A stretch of 64,000 nucleotides of DNA, taken from assembly GCA_036873135.1 (NCBI GenBank), contig JAPTYO010000012.1:10548090-10612089 (forward strand). Reading direction: 5' to 3'. Below are positions 44,670 to 56,920 of the stretch, piece by piece (the first letter of the stretch is position 1; each line of letters begins with the position of its first letter). Origin of the DNA: Clarkia xantiana subsp. parviflora (lineage: Eukaryota > Streptophyta > Magnoliopsida > Myrtales > Onagraceae). Position numbers and translations under genes: made by a program. The notes below the pieces were generated by a model. The model saw only the letters and a program-made list of their open reading frames with translations. It had not been told where the DNA came from and made no database searches.

Positions 44670-46357
44670 ATGAGTAAGTCTCATATTCCTACCCCTTCTG
44701 TTAGATTTCTTTCTGATTCGGATTCTGATTCAGAGTCGGAGTCTTCGGAGTTTACGAATTCTTCCAAGCCGGAAACTATGGACGATATACCTTCTTCCTC
44801 CGAGCTGGAACCTCATGTGGAGCCGAAGGACTTGGTACAAACCTTTGTGGGCAAAAAATTGGATTATGATGAGTATCAGCGCCTTGTTGTTCTTTCTGGG
44901 CTTTTTCCTTTGGGAGAGGCATTCTTCCCGTTTGATGTCATTCCCGACGCTAGTCCGGGAATGCCCACTGTGCCTCTGGACGATTTATCTGCTATTTATG
45001 CCGCCCAGATTCGGATGGGATTACGCTTCCCTTACTGTTCAGATTTGCGGAAGTTGTGTCGTTATTATAGAATCTCTCCTCTTGGTCTTGCGCCTGCTGC
45101 GATACGGTACTGGGTTTGCTTCCGAGTACTATGCCATCAACAGTCCTCGAGTTATTCGACCTTGCTCTTTCGATGCTTCTTCCGGATCCAGCGTCCGGAT
45201 GCGTCTGGGTTATGTTCAATTTCTATCCGCTGGCCTTTGACGAAGGGAAAAGAGTTTGTTGATCTTGGATTGGGCGAAGTGAAGTGGGATAGCACTCTTC
45301 GCTTCGTTACTGTTGTAGACCGTTCGAAGAGTCATTGGCAGAAACACTATTTCTTCACTGACGATCCCGGGATTAATTGGCGTATTGTTCGGATTACAAA
45401 ACCTGATCCCGTGCCGGCTTTTCGTGAATTCTCCGAGTCTGACAAAGCAGCGATGAAGAAGGTGTATCGAGCGCACAAGGTGTGTGCTTCCAGTGACCCC
45501 GAGGGTGCGCAAGAATGTGCTGAGGCTGCACTGTCGTGCCTTGCACCTGTGAGTATCTATCCTTACTCCTCCGTGCCTTGTATGTATGCTTGTCCTTATT
45601 ACTGCAACCTACTTGTTGTTTATTATTGTAGGTTGGCATTCAGATGGCCAATCTCTCCTCCTTCGTGATTGAACTCGCAGAGGAGAAGAAGATGTTTATG
45701 GAGAAGTCTGAGATTGCCTGTCTCGAGGCTGGGGGTGCTAAGGAGAGGGCGCGTATCTTGGATACGAAGGTTGTCGATCTACAAGCGGAGAGTTCCGCTC
45801 GTCAGGCTCGTATTGCGGCGCTTGAGTCAGATATTGCTGCCTTCATGTGAAGGCCGTTGCAGATAGCGCCGATCATGATCTCGCCTTGCGGGCCATGAAG
45901 GAGAAGTCCCCTGCGGATGACAAGGTTATGGGCGTCGAGGAATACAAGGCTTCCGAGTCTTACCATGCTGAAGTCCTGGTGGCTGCGGATGATATGCTTT
46001 ATGACTCTATTGAAGGTCTTATCGAGCATGTGTATGATCTTGCTCTGAACTTGCAGTTTGATCAGCTTGGTCCGTATTCCAAGTTTTCCACTGAGCATGT
46101 GGCAGCCTTGAGAGTTAGAGATGGGATTGTTGCCCCGCCTGTTGTGGCGGATGCCCCCTGCTGTTGAGGAGTATGTCCCTGCCATGGTTGTTAAGAATGC
46201 CCCCGAGGATATTGAAGCTGATACCCGTGAGTACGAGCTGATGTTCAATGATGCTGGATATCCGATTATCGTGGAGGGTACCACGTTTGGAGAGGATGTT
46301 TCTGGGGCATGCAGAGATGCCGTTGATGGTGGTGCTCCTGATGTGGCGTCAGGTTGA
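44670..46357 (+). pseudogene. Antisense retrotransposon gene of E (Transposase_28-like)
   Basis: ATG at 44670 follows a likely acceptor (ccttgtag at about 44605). The N-terminus MSKSHIPTP is shared with element F, followed by an acidic Ser/Asp run. The conserved domain is complete: AAQIRMGLRFPYC, YWVCFRVLCH, KHYFFTDD. A GT-AG intron spans about 45548-45630 (gtgagtatct..attgtag). A coiled coil then starts at MANLSSFVIELAEEKK. Frameshifts near 45845 and 46150 break the rest. The readable tail contains QFDQLGPYSKF and ends DVASG, as in F. The basic middle exons of A are absent. It is the best-preserved domain copy in the window; its role is unknown. Confidence 0.78.
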
Positions 46358-46679
46358 GTGTTCATTTTCACAAACTCTTTGTATATAGTTTTGGCTCCCC
46401 ATGTTTGGGTTGAGGTTGCTTGTTGGGGTGTTATCCCTTTGAACCCTTTATGTTTATGTTTCTATGCTTTGACGTTGTCATACGAGACCTGTCCTGAATA
46501 GTTTAGTAATGCATGGTAATATGGTAGTAATATTTCATACCTTTGTGTTTTGAGATTGTCCATGTGGTGTGGACTATAGATTAGAGTTGAGACACATCCT
46601 CTTTGTGGAAGAAAGCATCTGTAGTTGTTGTTAGGAGATATACGTCCCTGCAGTGCGTGCCCCTCTTGGATATACCAAG

Positions 46680-46925
46680 GCATGGCGAGATGTATGTGTC
46701 ATGGACACATATGTTGTATGCTTGTTATATTCCATGAGTAGTAATGTGCAAGACTTAAGAGTGACACTTAGCATTTGTGGGTAGTAATGCGTAAGGTCAA
46801 TGTCCCGGCACTTGGCATTTGTGGGTAGTAATGCGCAAGTCCTTAGAGTGACCCTTGGCATTTATGGGTAGTAATGTGCAAGGTCGTTTTCCCGGTACTT
46901 GGCATTTGTGGGTAGTAATGCAAAA
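46680..46925. repeat. About 60-bp repeat (cttggcatttgtgggtagtaatg), four copies
   Basis: The phrase gtgggtagtaatg recurs at about 46778, 46822, 46865 and 46908, alternating with gtcc(c)ggcactt and agagtgac. It lies downstream of the antisense gene. Confidence 0.88.
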
Positions 46926-46944
46926 GACCCCCATGTACACGCGA

Positions 46945-47560
46945 GCGTGCCGTTTCGACGAGGCGAAACCTTAGTTGTTACCGTCTCTTAGTCCACTCTA
47001 AGGCGACGTAGTCACAAGACGCTACTTGTTAGTTTAGTGTGTTTTTCCATCCGTTAGTTGGGAACTCCCCGCGTAATGTTGTTGCAAGGCGTTCTGTTGG
47101 CTAATCCAATTACTTGCGATGCTAGTACGCCTACACTTTGTTAGTCAAAGGGACGTGACGAAGGTCGTATGATACGCCTTGTAGTTTATCCCGTCTTTCG
47201 GACCATTCCGAAGCGATGTTGTAGCAAGACATGACTTGCCAATATTTGAATGTGTTTTGATCCGCTATTTGGGTACCTCCGTTATAGCGTTAAGGTGAGG
47301 TGTTCATTGGCTAGTCCTTGCACTGACCTTGTGATGCTACTACACCTCTACTTGGTTATTCCAAGGGACTGTACAAGTTTGTTTTCACAACTTGTAGTTT
47401 TTTCTGTCTCTTGGACCTTTCCAAGGCGACGTTGTGGCAAGACACTACTTGCTTGATTGGAGTGTTTTATTTCCGTTATTTGTTCACGGACAAGATAGCA
47501 TTTTACAAGACTTGACTTGTATGTTTGGTGAGTTTTTCGCTGCGTTGAGAATCGTGGCGA
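46945..47560. repeat. About 200-240-bp degenerate repeat with hairpin (gtctcttagtcc..ctaaggcgac)
   Basis: ccgtctcttagtcca/ctctaaggcgacg-type inverted pairs occur at about 46981, 47205 and 47400, each followed by gacgctacttg. F has the same family at 58620-59180. Confidence 0.85.
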
Positions 47561-47629
47561 TTGTTGTCTACGCTCCTCCCGGCGTAGAGTGTTGGTACGT
47601 AATAATGAATGCTACTTGTGGGTAGTAGT

Positions 47630-48070
47630 AGGTTCCCATAGGGTTTCCCTCGTATAGAGGATGTCGCGCCATGTATATGATTAGTAATCTATACTGGGTG
47701 TCTCGTTCCTCAGTAAGATATCATGGGGTTGCCCTAGTATAGAGGATGTCGCGCCATGCATGTGTTTAGTAATCTATACTAGGTGTCTCGTTCCTCAGTA
47801 AGATATCATGGGGTTGCCCTCGTGTAGAGGATGTCGCGCCATGTAATTGTGTGGGGTTGCCCTCGTATAGAGGATGTCGCGCCACTTAATAGATGAGAAC
47901 CTCTTGGTTGAAAAAATCCAAGGAATGAGTGTTGTAATCATGGGGTTGCCCCCGAGCGGGGATGTCGCGCCACTTAATAGATGAGAACCTATTGGTTGAA
48001 AAAATCCAAGGAATGAGTGTTGTAATCATGGGGTTGCCCCCGAGCGGGGATGTCGCGCCATGTTACATGT
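47630..48070. repeat. Repeat containing ggggttgccctcgtatagagg and atgtcgcgcc
   Basis: Five to six units of differing length. cctcgtatagagg is a small hairpin. Two adjacent units from about 47881 and 47969 (about 88 bp) are nearly identical. Confidence 0.88.
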
Positions 48071-48520
48071 AGATAATCCTTAGGAAAATATCCAGGATAT
48101 AGTTGTATAGAGTAGACATAATAGATGTCGTGGAAGAGTGCGTATTGCGAGCTCGTTGTTGATATCAGGTATTTACATGTTGGTGGCGTGAGATATAAGC
48201 CTTTTGTTGTATTAAGCGTTTTAAGCTTGAAGTGTTGTTGCAAGGTTAATGCATAGAGTCCACTACTTGGCGTTGTTCCAGAGCGTGGATTGTATGAGAG
48301 TAATGTACCTACAAAAATACATTAACTTCATTAGTTATGCAATACTTACAATGCTGGATAGATGGGGTCAACTGATCACCCATTTGTAAATAATCTACTA
48401 AAAGCATAAGCACTTAAAAAAGTAAAGCTTGAAAGTAGATGGATGCATAAAGTTGTGCATAACGCAGATATGTGGGGGAGATGTGGTTGTCTCCTCTCGA
48501 CATGTTGTGATAGAAGTTGT
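48071..48520. other. Spacer before gag end of E, no gene seen
   Basis: Ordinary-complexity, AT-leaning sequence that would form the 3' UTR of the sense transcript. Confidence 0.4.
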
Positions 48521-48524
48521 TTAT

Positions 48525-51500
48525 TCACACGGTGTGATGGCTACATGCCACGCGGTGCTGCAAGGCCCCGAGGGATATCATCTCTTCGATTTCAACTCGC
48601 AGGGTGAGGCAGTCATTGGTGCGGTGACCCCAGGTGTTGTGGAATTTACACCAATGCGTGATATCGGCTCCCAAGAACGCATGTGGTGTTTCCCTTAGGG
48701 AGGGCAACTTGTTTTGCAGGATGCTCAAGAATATCTCTTCGATCTCTGTGTTTAGAGGCGTGAATGCATATTATGGGCCGTCAAGTGTGCTCCTGCTGTC
48801 GCGTTGTTGAAAGAGTGCTCCTCCCTCACCTGCGGCCGGTTTGCTCCACCCGAGCTCGCGTTCAAAAGCGACTGCTCTTTCGAGTTTCTCTTTGAGGTCA
48901 CTCATTAACTGAGTGGTCCTCCATCCATATTCTCTTCCAAGTAGAAGGAAGGATCGCGCATTCGAGTCCACGAAGAACGCGTTGATCACTACCTCATTTG
49001 TGGCCTTTAGCCAAGCTGCATTTAGCGCGAAGCGCTTGAAATACTCGACAGTTGGTTCCCTTTCTCGTTGCTTGATGTCCCAAACACTTTGCAGTGTTGG
49101 GGCATGTTGGCGGTTGGATGGCCATATAGGCGCAGAGAGTTGTTCAAGACGCATCTCTTCCACTTGCTTCTCCTCTTCTTGTTCGGGGAGTCCCAGCCTG
49201 ATCATGGCCATGGAGAGTTGTTGTTTACGCCTTAGAGTGTTCACATAGCACTGTCGTGCTGCGGTTTGATCTCCTAGGATCTCTCCAATTCCATTCTTGG
49301 TTGGGAACTTCAACTTCTGATGTGCCGTGGACGGCATTATCTCCAAAGGGTTTATGGTTGTTCTTCCGAGGATCCCGTTGTAGGCTCCCAAGGTTTTGAC
49401 CACAATAAAGTTGACATTAATGTCAAGCTTTGTCCAGCCTTCTCCCAGAGTTACCGAGAGTGTGATCGTACCCAGTAGGTATGTTGCGGCTCCTGCGAAG
49501 CTTATGAGAGGGAATGTCCCGGGGCTCAAGTCTGCCTTTGTACGACCAAGTTGCTCGATCACCTTGATGGTTAAGATATCAGCAGAACTTCCTCCGTCAA
49601 TGAGGATTCGTTTTACGTCGTAGTTCGCCTCTTCCCCTCTTGGTCGTTTCCCATACTTGGGGTGCGCCTCTGCCTGTGAGGCGTAAACATTTCTTGAGTG
49701 CGAACCTTGGCCCCCAGCAGCTGGTCCTCCATGTATAACATTAATTACACCCCTCTTGGGAGGAGGTGGATTGTGATACATCTTCTCCTTCCCTTTGTTT
49801 TTCTTGAAGGTCTCTCCTTGTGTCTTTGAAAGGGTGTTTTCCCCTTAATCAAAGTAGTACTTTAGCTCGCCCCGCAAAATGATGTTGTTTATGCCCATCC
49901 TTAGGCTGAAACAGTTATCTGTGTCGTGTCCCTTGACTTCGTGGTTTTCACACCAGTTGTCGTCTTCCTTTTCCAAACGGGCCCTCTTGCCAATTGTTTG
50001 GTTCTCTCCAGAGATTTGTTTCATTCATCTCATTCAAGATTGCCGACATAGGGGCGTTTAGTGGAATGAGGTTCGCGGTGTTGACCTCCCTTGGTTTATG
50101 GAAACCGATCTGGACGGGGCGTTTAGGTTGTGGTTGCCACTACTTCTGTTGCTGGTTTCCTTGGTGTTGTTTTGCCTGTGAGGCCTTGTCTTTGTTGCGT
50201 TCATCGTTCAGCTTTGCTCTTGCATTGTTCCTGAACCTTTCCAGGTCCACATATTCCTTCACGCGCGAAGCTAACTCCTCCAATTTTCAGTCGGGCGTTT
50301 GGACATCTTTTCCCCCAAGGAGAAACCTAAGCGACCCATGTTCCTTATGAATGCCTTGATTATCTCGTCTTCAGACAGGTTTGTCTGAATGTCAGGTATG
50401 TTCTGATTAAAACGGATGTAATAATCAGCCAAGGATTCATCATATTGTTGCTTCACATCATCTAATGCGCTAGAGTCCTTTAGCAGCCTTCGTTCGCCCA
50501 TGTATCTCTAGATAAACTTTCCCTTCCGGTATGCCCAGGAGGTCACGCTTTCCTTTTGAAGTGAGAAAAACCAATGTGCCGCTGAACCTAGTAAGGTTTG
50601 TGGGAACATGACCGCCACATGGTCTGGATTTGTGGCTCTTCCCAGTAGCGAAGCCTCGTGCTGCTGCACGTGCTCAATGGGATTCTCATTTCCAGTGTGT
50701 TTCTTGATTTGTATTTTGTTTAGGATTGCCGGAACCCTTTCGTACAACATTTCCTTGGCGAAAGGATGACTTGCGCTGTCTGTTAAGACGTGTGTTGGTC
50801 TGGTCTTTTTCTGCTTTAGCTTTTTCTCAATGAGTGCCTCCAAAGTCTTAGCGGTTAACCCTGTGAGGGGAACGTCATTGTTTCTCTCAGGTATTCCCCA
50901 AACATTGTTTGGGTTTCCACTATCCTGCCCCCAGCTCTGTTGGTAATGAGAGGCCTCCCTGCCTTGTCTCTTGTTGAGGTTACTTGGTTGCTTCCATGAT
51001 TCGGCCGGGTATGGCCTTTCATAATGAGTTGCACCAGAGTAGGATCCTTGAGGTCCTGGATTGTAGTATTGGGGGTTGGCAGCCGGGGGCTGCCTTCTTT
51101 GTTGTCTTGGGGCTCGTCCTCGAGCTGTGCCATGAGACACTGTTTATCCTACAGGATATGCTTGAGCCGGTGGTGACGGGGGTGGGGGAGGCGGTGGAGG
51201 CACGTAGCCTTGGTTTCTTAGAGTATCCCTGAAGGCCAGGAGTTCCTCTATTGCTTGCATCATTGCGGGAGTTACTATTGGGGAAGCATATGCGCCTTGT
51301 GCGCCTGCATCCTGAGGTTGCTGGTTGTTAGCCGGCATTCCGGAAGGTTGTTCCACTTCAGTGTGTGCTCTTCGCTCAAAACGTGGCAGGGGTTCGTTGG
51401 TTTGAGCTGTATACTCTAGTTGAGCATTGGGAACTTCTTCGGAGGAAGCTGTGGATACTACCTCTGGGATATCCTCAGGACCTGGCTGATTCCTCTTGGG

Positions 51501-51545
51501 TTGCGCCATGTTGGGCTCTCTTGTAGTGTTATTTCTCTTTGCCAT
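48525..51545 (-). pseudogene. Gag-protease with second gag-like module of E, broken
   Basis: ATG at 51545 (MAKRNNTTRE). One frame runs through two nonsense codons (51144 and about 50508) and covers a Pro-rich N-terminus and the capsid domain (HWFFSLQKES, LDDVKQQYDESLADYY, IIKAFIRNMG). A frameshift near 50280 follows. A CHHC knuckle is readable at about 49950 (WCENHEVKGHDTDNC). The protease is open at 48771-49781 with ILIDGGSSADIL and LGAYNGILGRTTI. As in A, the protein then continues into a capsid-like module (WDIKQREREPTVEYFKRF) and a second CHHC knuckle (WCKFHNTWGHRTNDC) at about 48640. One or more frame breaks lie near 48740-48775. No RT follows. Confidence 0.85.
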
Positions 51546-51584
51546 TTAGCTTTGCTGGTATGCTAGTGCTTGTTCGTTCAGAAT

Positions 51585-51604
51585 CTCGCGGACGGCGCCA
51601 AAAT
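51585..51604 (-). other. Primer-binding site of E
   Basis: Minus strand TTTGGCGCCGTCCGCGAG directly downstream of the LTR end; same TTGGCGCCGTC core as A. Confidence 0.75.
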
Positions 51605-51605
51605 G

Positions 51606-52373
51606 TTGGATCCTTTCCGAGTGGGGAGTCGGATCCTGGTAGTGACGACGGGAAGATGCTTCGGGTTACTCCTACTTAGGGTCTTCACACGTGCCGAACT
51701 TGTGCGTCTCCGTATACTTGCAAGAGGGACAGTATCGCACACCACGTAGGGGGGTGGAGTGCGATGAACCCTCTCCGAAGCTTAAATCAGGTATTTTAGA
51801 GAGAGAAAGTAAGAGAGAGGGCAGAGCTTCCGCTGTCAACTTAATTTGAAATGAATGATCAAGGCCCCTATTTATAGAAAACTATGGAATCAAACCGGGT
51901 TTTGAACGGTCCGACGTCGGTTCAATGCAAAGTATGAACCGAGCGTAGACGGGAGTAAAGCTGACATCAGGAGGGTTTGCACGTGCAGTGTTTGCGTAAG
52001 GGTTTACATTTTAATAATATGAGGAATCCGGACCGTCCCGAGGTATCGCGAGGTTCCCGGGAGGTCCGGAATAACGGGACAATCCGGACCCAGTCCGGAT
52101 AGTCCTACAATCCGGACCCAGTCCGGATAGTCCTACAATCCGGACCGGCTCCGGATTGTAGAGAAATCTGGACCTGCTCCGGATTGTAGAGAAATCCGGA
52201 CCAGCACCATATTGTAGGACAATCCGGACGCGGTGCAAGTCTGGGGTGCGTACGCGCGTGTCCGGGACTTTTTAGTGCCCGCGGGTGAGTAATTCGAAAC
52301 CGTTTAGTGAGTTCGACGTGTATACGAAGTCCGAATAATATAAAACGAACCTGAATCGGACGTATACCCATCA
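51606..52373 (-). repeat. 5' LTR of E
   Basis: 768 bp, TG..CA (plus tgttggatcc..acccatca). TATAAATA (minus) at 51869-51876. 52075-52230 holds about five copies of a caatccggacc(a/g)g-type phrase. No matching second LTR exists in the window. Confidence 0.88.
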
Positions 52374-54158
52374 TGCGCGATCATGTTTGCTCCTCATATG
52401 TATATTTTAGCTACTAATATATCTATTGGATCGAGCATTTCCTTACTTATAGGTAAAAGTGTTATTTGTTGATTAAACTCAGAGAAACTTAGAGAAACTT
52501 TAGATTATAAAGTGTCGATTAAAGTTATTTGTTGATTAAAGTGTACTTGTCTGCCAATTACAAACTCATAGAACCTTAATATATCAATACTATATAAAAA
52601 ATAAGAAATTCATTCTTTTAATTTCCGTCAAATTTATCGTATTAACTATCAGTGTCTATACCACGCGACGCGCGGGAAAGCACGCTAGTTGGTTTAAAGT
52701 TATTGTTGTGATTTGATCGGCACATGTTATGAAGCCACGTCACATATATTAATTATTCAATTATTTTTCTGAAGAATTCGTCTCTATATGCATTGTAATG
52801 TGAATTTCATTATAATATGAAGTTCAAACTTCATTCACTATAATGTGAGATTACATATTTGATTACATATGAGTTATTATTTTATTATTTATTAAATAGA
52901 TAAAGTATTTTTGGGTTAAAGGTACTTTTCATACCACGTGTTTGACCGAATGTGGCTTTTAGTACTGGATGTTTAGTTTTGTATACTTTTGGTACCAAAT
53001 GTTTGAAAAAATGTGGCTTTTGGTACATCTGTTAGTTGGCCGTTAGTTTTGGCCGTTAAATGACATGTGCAAGTCACGTGATCAACTCTAAACTTTTAAT
53101 TTTGTTCAATTTAGTCCCTCAAATATATTGCTAACTTTTATTTTGTTTAACTTAGTCATAACACTTCAAAATCGGACCCAATTAAACCAATCGAATTCAA
53201 CTGACATAGCCCCATTTGGGTCAAATTTACCCAATTGGGGATAGGTCCCAATTGGGTTCGATTTTGAAGCTTTTTGGCTATATTAAACAAAATAAAAGTT
53301 ATGAATATATTTGAGGAACTAAATTGAGCAAAATTAAAAGTTTAGAGTCGATCACGTGACTTGCACATGTCATTTAACGGCCAAAACTAACGGCCAACTA
53401 ACGGATGTACCAGAAGCCACATTTTTTCAAACGTTTGCTACCAAAAGTATACAAAACTAAACATCCAGTACTAAAAGCCACATTCGGTCAAACATGTGGT
53501 ATGAAAACTACCTTTAACCCAGTATTTTTTTATGATCTTTATAGTGTATTATACTATTGTTACTACTGTTTTTTTTTTCTACTTTACAACTCATTATTAT
53601 AATAAAGCATAATGCACACAATGTTCTAAAAAATTAGTAAAATATTTGTATATATATTATAAAAATTATCTTATAAAACTGTACAAATGTTTCAGTAAAT
53701 AGAATTTTAATAGCTATACGAATGCAGTTTTAAATTTTTAAAATTTAGTTGTTATAGTTCCTTAATAGATTGTATGTATTAAACGCAAAATATAAAGTTT
53801 AAGAAGTAAGTTAGTTGTTCTCAAATTAAATATCATTTTAAATCTTATCATAATAAGATATTGTACAATCTCATATATTTTAATATAATAATAATAATAA
53901 TATAGTCACATTACAATGTCAAATAGTTTCATATTGCGCACCCTAAAAGTTCAAAAGGCTTACAACTTTCCTATCTTTAAAGTTAAAAATAGGGATAGGT
54001 TTGCAAAATGGTACTACATGTCCAACTAAACTAATGATTTTTATTAAATCAAAATGCTTTAACTGGTACAAGCTTTAATCTATATATAATATAATTTCGA
54101 TAAGACTCATAAAATGTTGTCAAGTACTAAAATTGACAAGTTACATGGAAAAATAAAG
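52374..54158. other. Low-copy AT-rich sequence between E and F
   Basis: No gene is seen. It contains the foldback element at 52913-53520. Elsewhere it is AT-rich without detectable internal repeats, and it is the best candidate for original host intergenic DNA in the window. Note E's flank tgcgc and F's flank taaag at its edges. Confidence 0.55.
52913..53520. mobile_element. Mutator-type foldback element (non-coding, 608 bp)
   Basis: The two halves are inverted repeats of each other (gggttaaaggtac.. and ..tacctttaaccc) extending about 270 bp per arm around a short centre. Flanking direct repeats of 9 bp, agtattttt (52904-52912 and 53521-53529), are perfect. A 9-bp duplication with long terminal inverted repeats is the hallmark of Mutator-like elements. 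No transposase is encoded, so it depended on an enzyme elsewhere. Confidence 0.93.
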
Positions 54159-54714
54159 TGTTGCGTCCAAGTCCAACCGGGGAGTCCGACTCTTCGGCAC
54201 TTCGGGTTGTGATCGTGTCAAGTTGTCGGGTGACGACTACGGGTTGTCGGGTGACGACTGCGGGTTGTCGGCTGACGGTAGCAGGTCGGCAATGTGCACT
54301 TCGCCGGTTTCTAGAAAGAGGTCAGAGCTCCAAAGCCAATCTCTTGAGAATATGAGTTGAAATGGGTGGCGAAGGTCCCCTTTTTATAGGAAACCTTAGA
54401 ACCGAGCCCGGTTTTTGTGCGGTTCGATGCTGGTCTAAAAGGAAGATAGGAACCGTCGTCTGGTTTGATTAAGTTTGGCTTTGGGAGACTCCTTGCTCAG
54501 TGTACGTAAACAGGGTAGCGCGCGGTACCTAGACAGCAGTCTGAACCCCGTCGGACTTAGGCAATTCGACGGGATTCGGATTGCCTGTGGACAATCCAGG
54601 TCGTCCGGACTGATTTGAACCTCGGGTGAAGCGTTTGGATCCGTTATGTGATTTTCGATGTGTTTACGAAGTCCGAAATGTAAATACGAACCCGAATTGG
54701 GCAGATATCCATCA
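54159..54714 (-). repeat. 3' LTR of F
   Basis: 556 bp, TG..CA (plus tgttgcgtcc..atatccatca). A short repeat gggttgtcgggtgacgac occurs three times at 54224-54275. Related to the G LTR. Confidence 0.88.
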
Positions 54715-54730
54715 CTTGCCCCCGAGTCAA
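54715..54730 (-). other. Polypurine tract of F
   Basis: Minus strand GACTCGGGGGCAAG adjoining the LTR, as in G. Confidence 0.8.
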
Positions 54731-56080
54731 GTAACGGTTCATACCATACTTGACTCTATTTTAAGATAGGATATAAGCCCATATTAGGTTTGGTGCACCA
54801 CAGGGGTGGCTTGTTTGACAATTGGGCGCGAATGCCTTGATTTTGCTCCACTTTAAATCTTGTCGGGAGACTTATTAACTGCTGACAGGGTTAGTGCGAC
54901 AAGCAGTGTGCAGATAACAATGAACAATAGACAGTGCACATATAGCAGTAAACAGTGGATAGTGAACACATGATAGTGGACACATAACAATGAACAGCGG
55001 ACAGTGCGCACATGATAATGGACTTAAGCAATAATTTTCATGGATATGTGCAATCATGGTCTATGATGTTAACATGAATGTGATGACATGATATAAATAA
55101 TGTGAACACATAATCAATAATTGAATCATGAAAATAATCATGTAATAATAAAAAACATAAATCATGCATTTTGAGATGACATAGTGCGCGCTAGATTATA
55201 TGCGCATAGCATGTAGTCATGATTGCTAAAATGAGTGTAGAAAATCCTAAGTGTTGTAATAAGAAGATAACAACACACAATCATGTCATTTTAGGGACTT
55301 AACAAGAAATAGTGAAAGTTTTAGAAAGTACCCATAGATAATTGTGTATAGATATAGGAGAGAGAATATCCATTAGTTAATCCTCCACCCTTAGTAGTTT
55401 TTAGAATCCTCTCATTTCTTGAAGAAGAAGATACTTTGGAGTAAAAAACTTGGCCACCAAGAAACTTAGGCCGGCCACCATTAATCCACCCGATCACGGC
55501 GAGACCGAGCAAGGCAGACTCCGGCGGTGCGGCAGCTGTCTCGGACGAAACGACGATGGTGCTTTCATCACCGGCGGCAGCGCGTGCACTCCTCGACGGC
55601 GGCGCGTGAGGCTTCAAGCAGTGGTTCGTGGTGGTTTGCACGGTGGTTCGATCGTCCCGGCGATGTGTGCCCAATTCCGTGTATGGCTCGCCTTTTATGA
55701 CCTTGCTTAGTCTTGATTTACTCTTGAAACCTTCATGAATTTGATTACCTTAACATGCACATTAGGTGTTTGATGAAATTTCCCATAGTAGTTAGTTTCT
55801 CAAATCGGCCAAAAATTTACTAGGTGCTGAAATTTTTAGAAAAATGGAAATAAGTTGTTAAACTTCCCTCATGCATAGTGATCATTGTCAACATGTTGCA
55901 CCATGATTTGAATGATGTTTTGGCATGCTTAATGTTGATTGTTATTCGACGTCCGGACATAGTTGTTGGTCGTTGTATGTTGGTTGTTGCATATTGCTCA
56001 TTGTTCATTGAGCATCGTACGCTGTCTGCAATCATGATAAAATACTTAGCAAATATTTTTTAGATATTTAATGCTCGTTA
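54731..56080 (+). promoter_or_regulatory. Upstream region, GC-rich leader and first-intron start of the antisense gene of F
   Basis: 54890-55020 has irregular repeats of gaacagt/gacagt g-type phrases. A gatataggagag sequence at about 55347 parallels the TATA region of A. 55440-55700 is GC-rich with ggccggcc, like A's leader. Beyond it is T-rich, intron-like sequence. Functional assignment is inference from comparison with A. Confidence 0.45.
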
Positions 56081-56089
56081 CCATGATTG

Positions 56090-56605
56090 TCTTTATTTGA
56101 TCTTTGTCGACTTCCATTGATTGCCGACATAGGAAAATACTTAGAAAGTATTTCTGGATGGTCGACACTTTGTCATATGTCGACTGCTGCCATAGCGGAA
56201 CACTTAGAAAACATCCCTTGATAGTCGACACCTCATCATATGTCGACTGCTGACATGGTGGAACACTTAGAAAATATTCCTTGATAGTCGACACCTTATC
56301 ATATGTCGACTGCTCACATGGTGGAATACTTAGAAAATATTCATTGATAGTCGACACCTCGTCATATGTCGACTGCTGACATGGTGGAAAACTTAGAAAA
56401 TATTCATTGATAGTTGACACCTCGTCATATGTCGACTGCTAACATGGTGGAACACTTAGAAAATATTCATTGATAGTCGACACCCTGTCATATGTCGACT
56501 GCTGACATGATGGAACACTTAGAAAATATTCCTTGATAGTCGACACCTCGTCATATGTCGATTGCTGACATGGTGCAACACTTAGAAAATATTCCTTGAT
56601 TGGAT
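56090..56605. repeat. About 63-bp tandem repeat, eight copies, in the antisense gene's first intron
   Basis: Unit atagtcgacacctcgtcatatgtcgactgctgacatggtggaac-type, with gtcgac pairs that form a dyad (gtcgac..catatgtcgac) and the tail cacttagaaaatatt. Related to the array at 25020-25224 of G. Confidence 0.92.
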
Positions 56606-56920
56606 CTTTGTTTCATGACCATACTACCATCCATATGCGTGCTAGCTGAGTATGCGCGTGCTTGTATGTACGTGCTTGTATGTGCGCGCTTGCTCCAACA
56701 CTTAGATTTTTTTTTTTATTTATCCATTGCCATGCATGTTGTATCCTTAGGCTTGATGTAGTCATAGGGCGGATGTTGTCATCGTGGTTGATATTTGCAG
56801 AGTGTTTATCATTTTCTGTTTGTAGATTGACGAGCATTGTCCCGACTGTCGGTTGTATTTTCAGGTTGCAGGGTCGAGGTGGTTTTTACTTGCATTGGTC
56901 CCTCCGTTGAAGTCACTATC

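Larger units (their letters stand above)
44516..52373 (-). mobile_element. Element E: Tat-type pol-less retrotransposon, 5' LTR to antisense gene
   Basis: Minus orientation: 5' LTR (52373-51606), primer site, gag-protease with second gag-like module, repeats, then an antisense gene on plus. No RT, RNase H or integrase lies between the gag end and the antisense gene. The left side is cut at about 44516 by copia C in what looks like the antisense gene's first intron. The right flank is tgcgc (52374-52378). Confidence 0.8.

Noticed and set aside
23323..52373. Calling G and E simply one complete element with paired LTRs
   Set aside because: The LTRs are clearly different families and the 5-bp flanks do not match; reported instead as a finding.
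52374..54158. Host gene in the low-copy stretch
   Set aside because: Only short frames are open, one of them inside the foldback element; no domain or splice pattern is seen.
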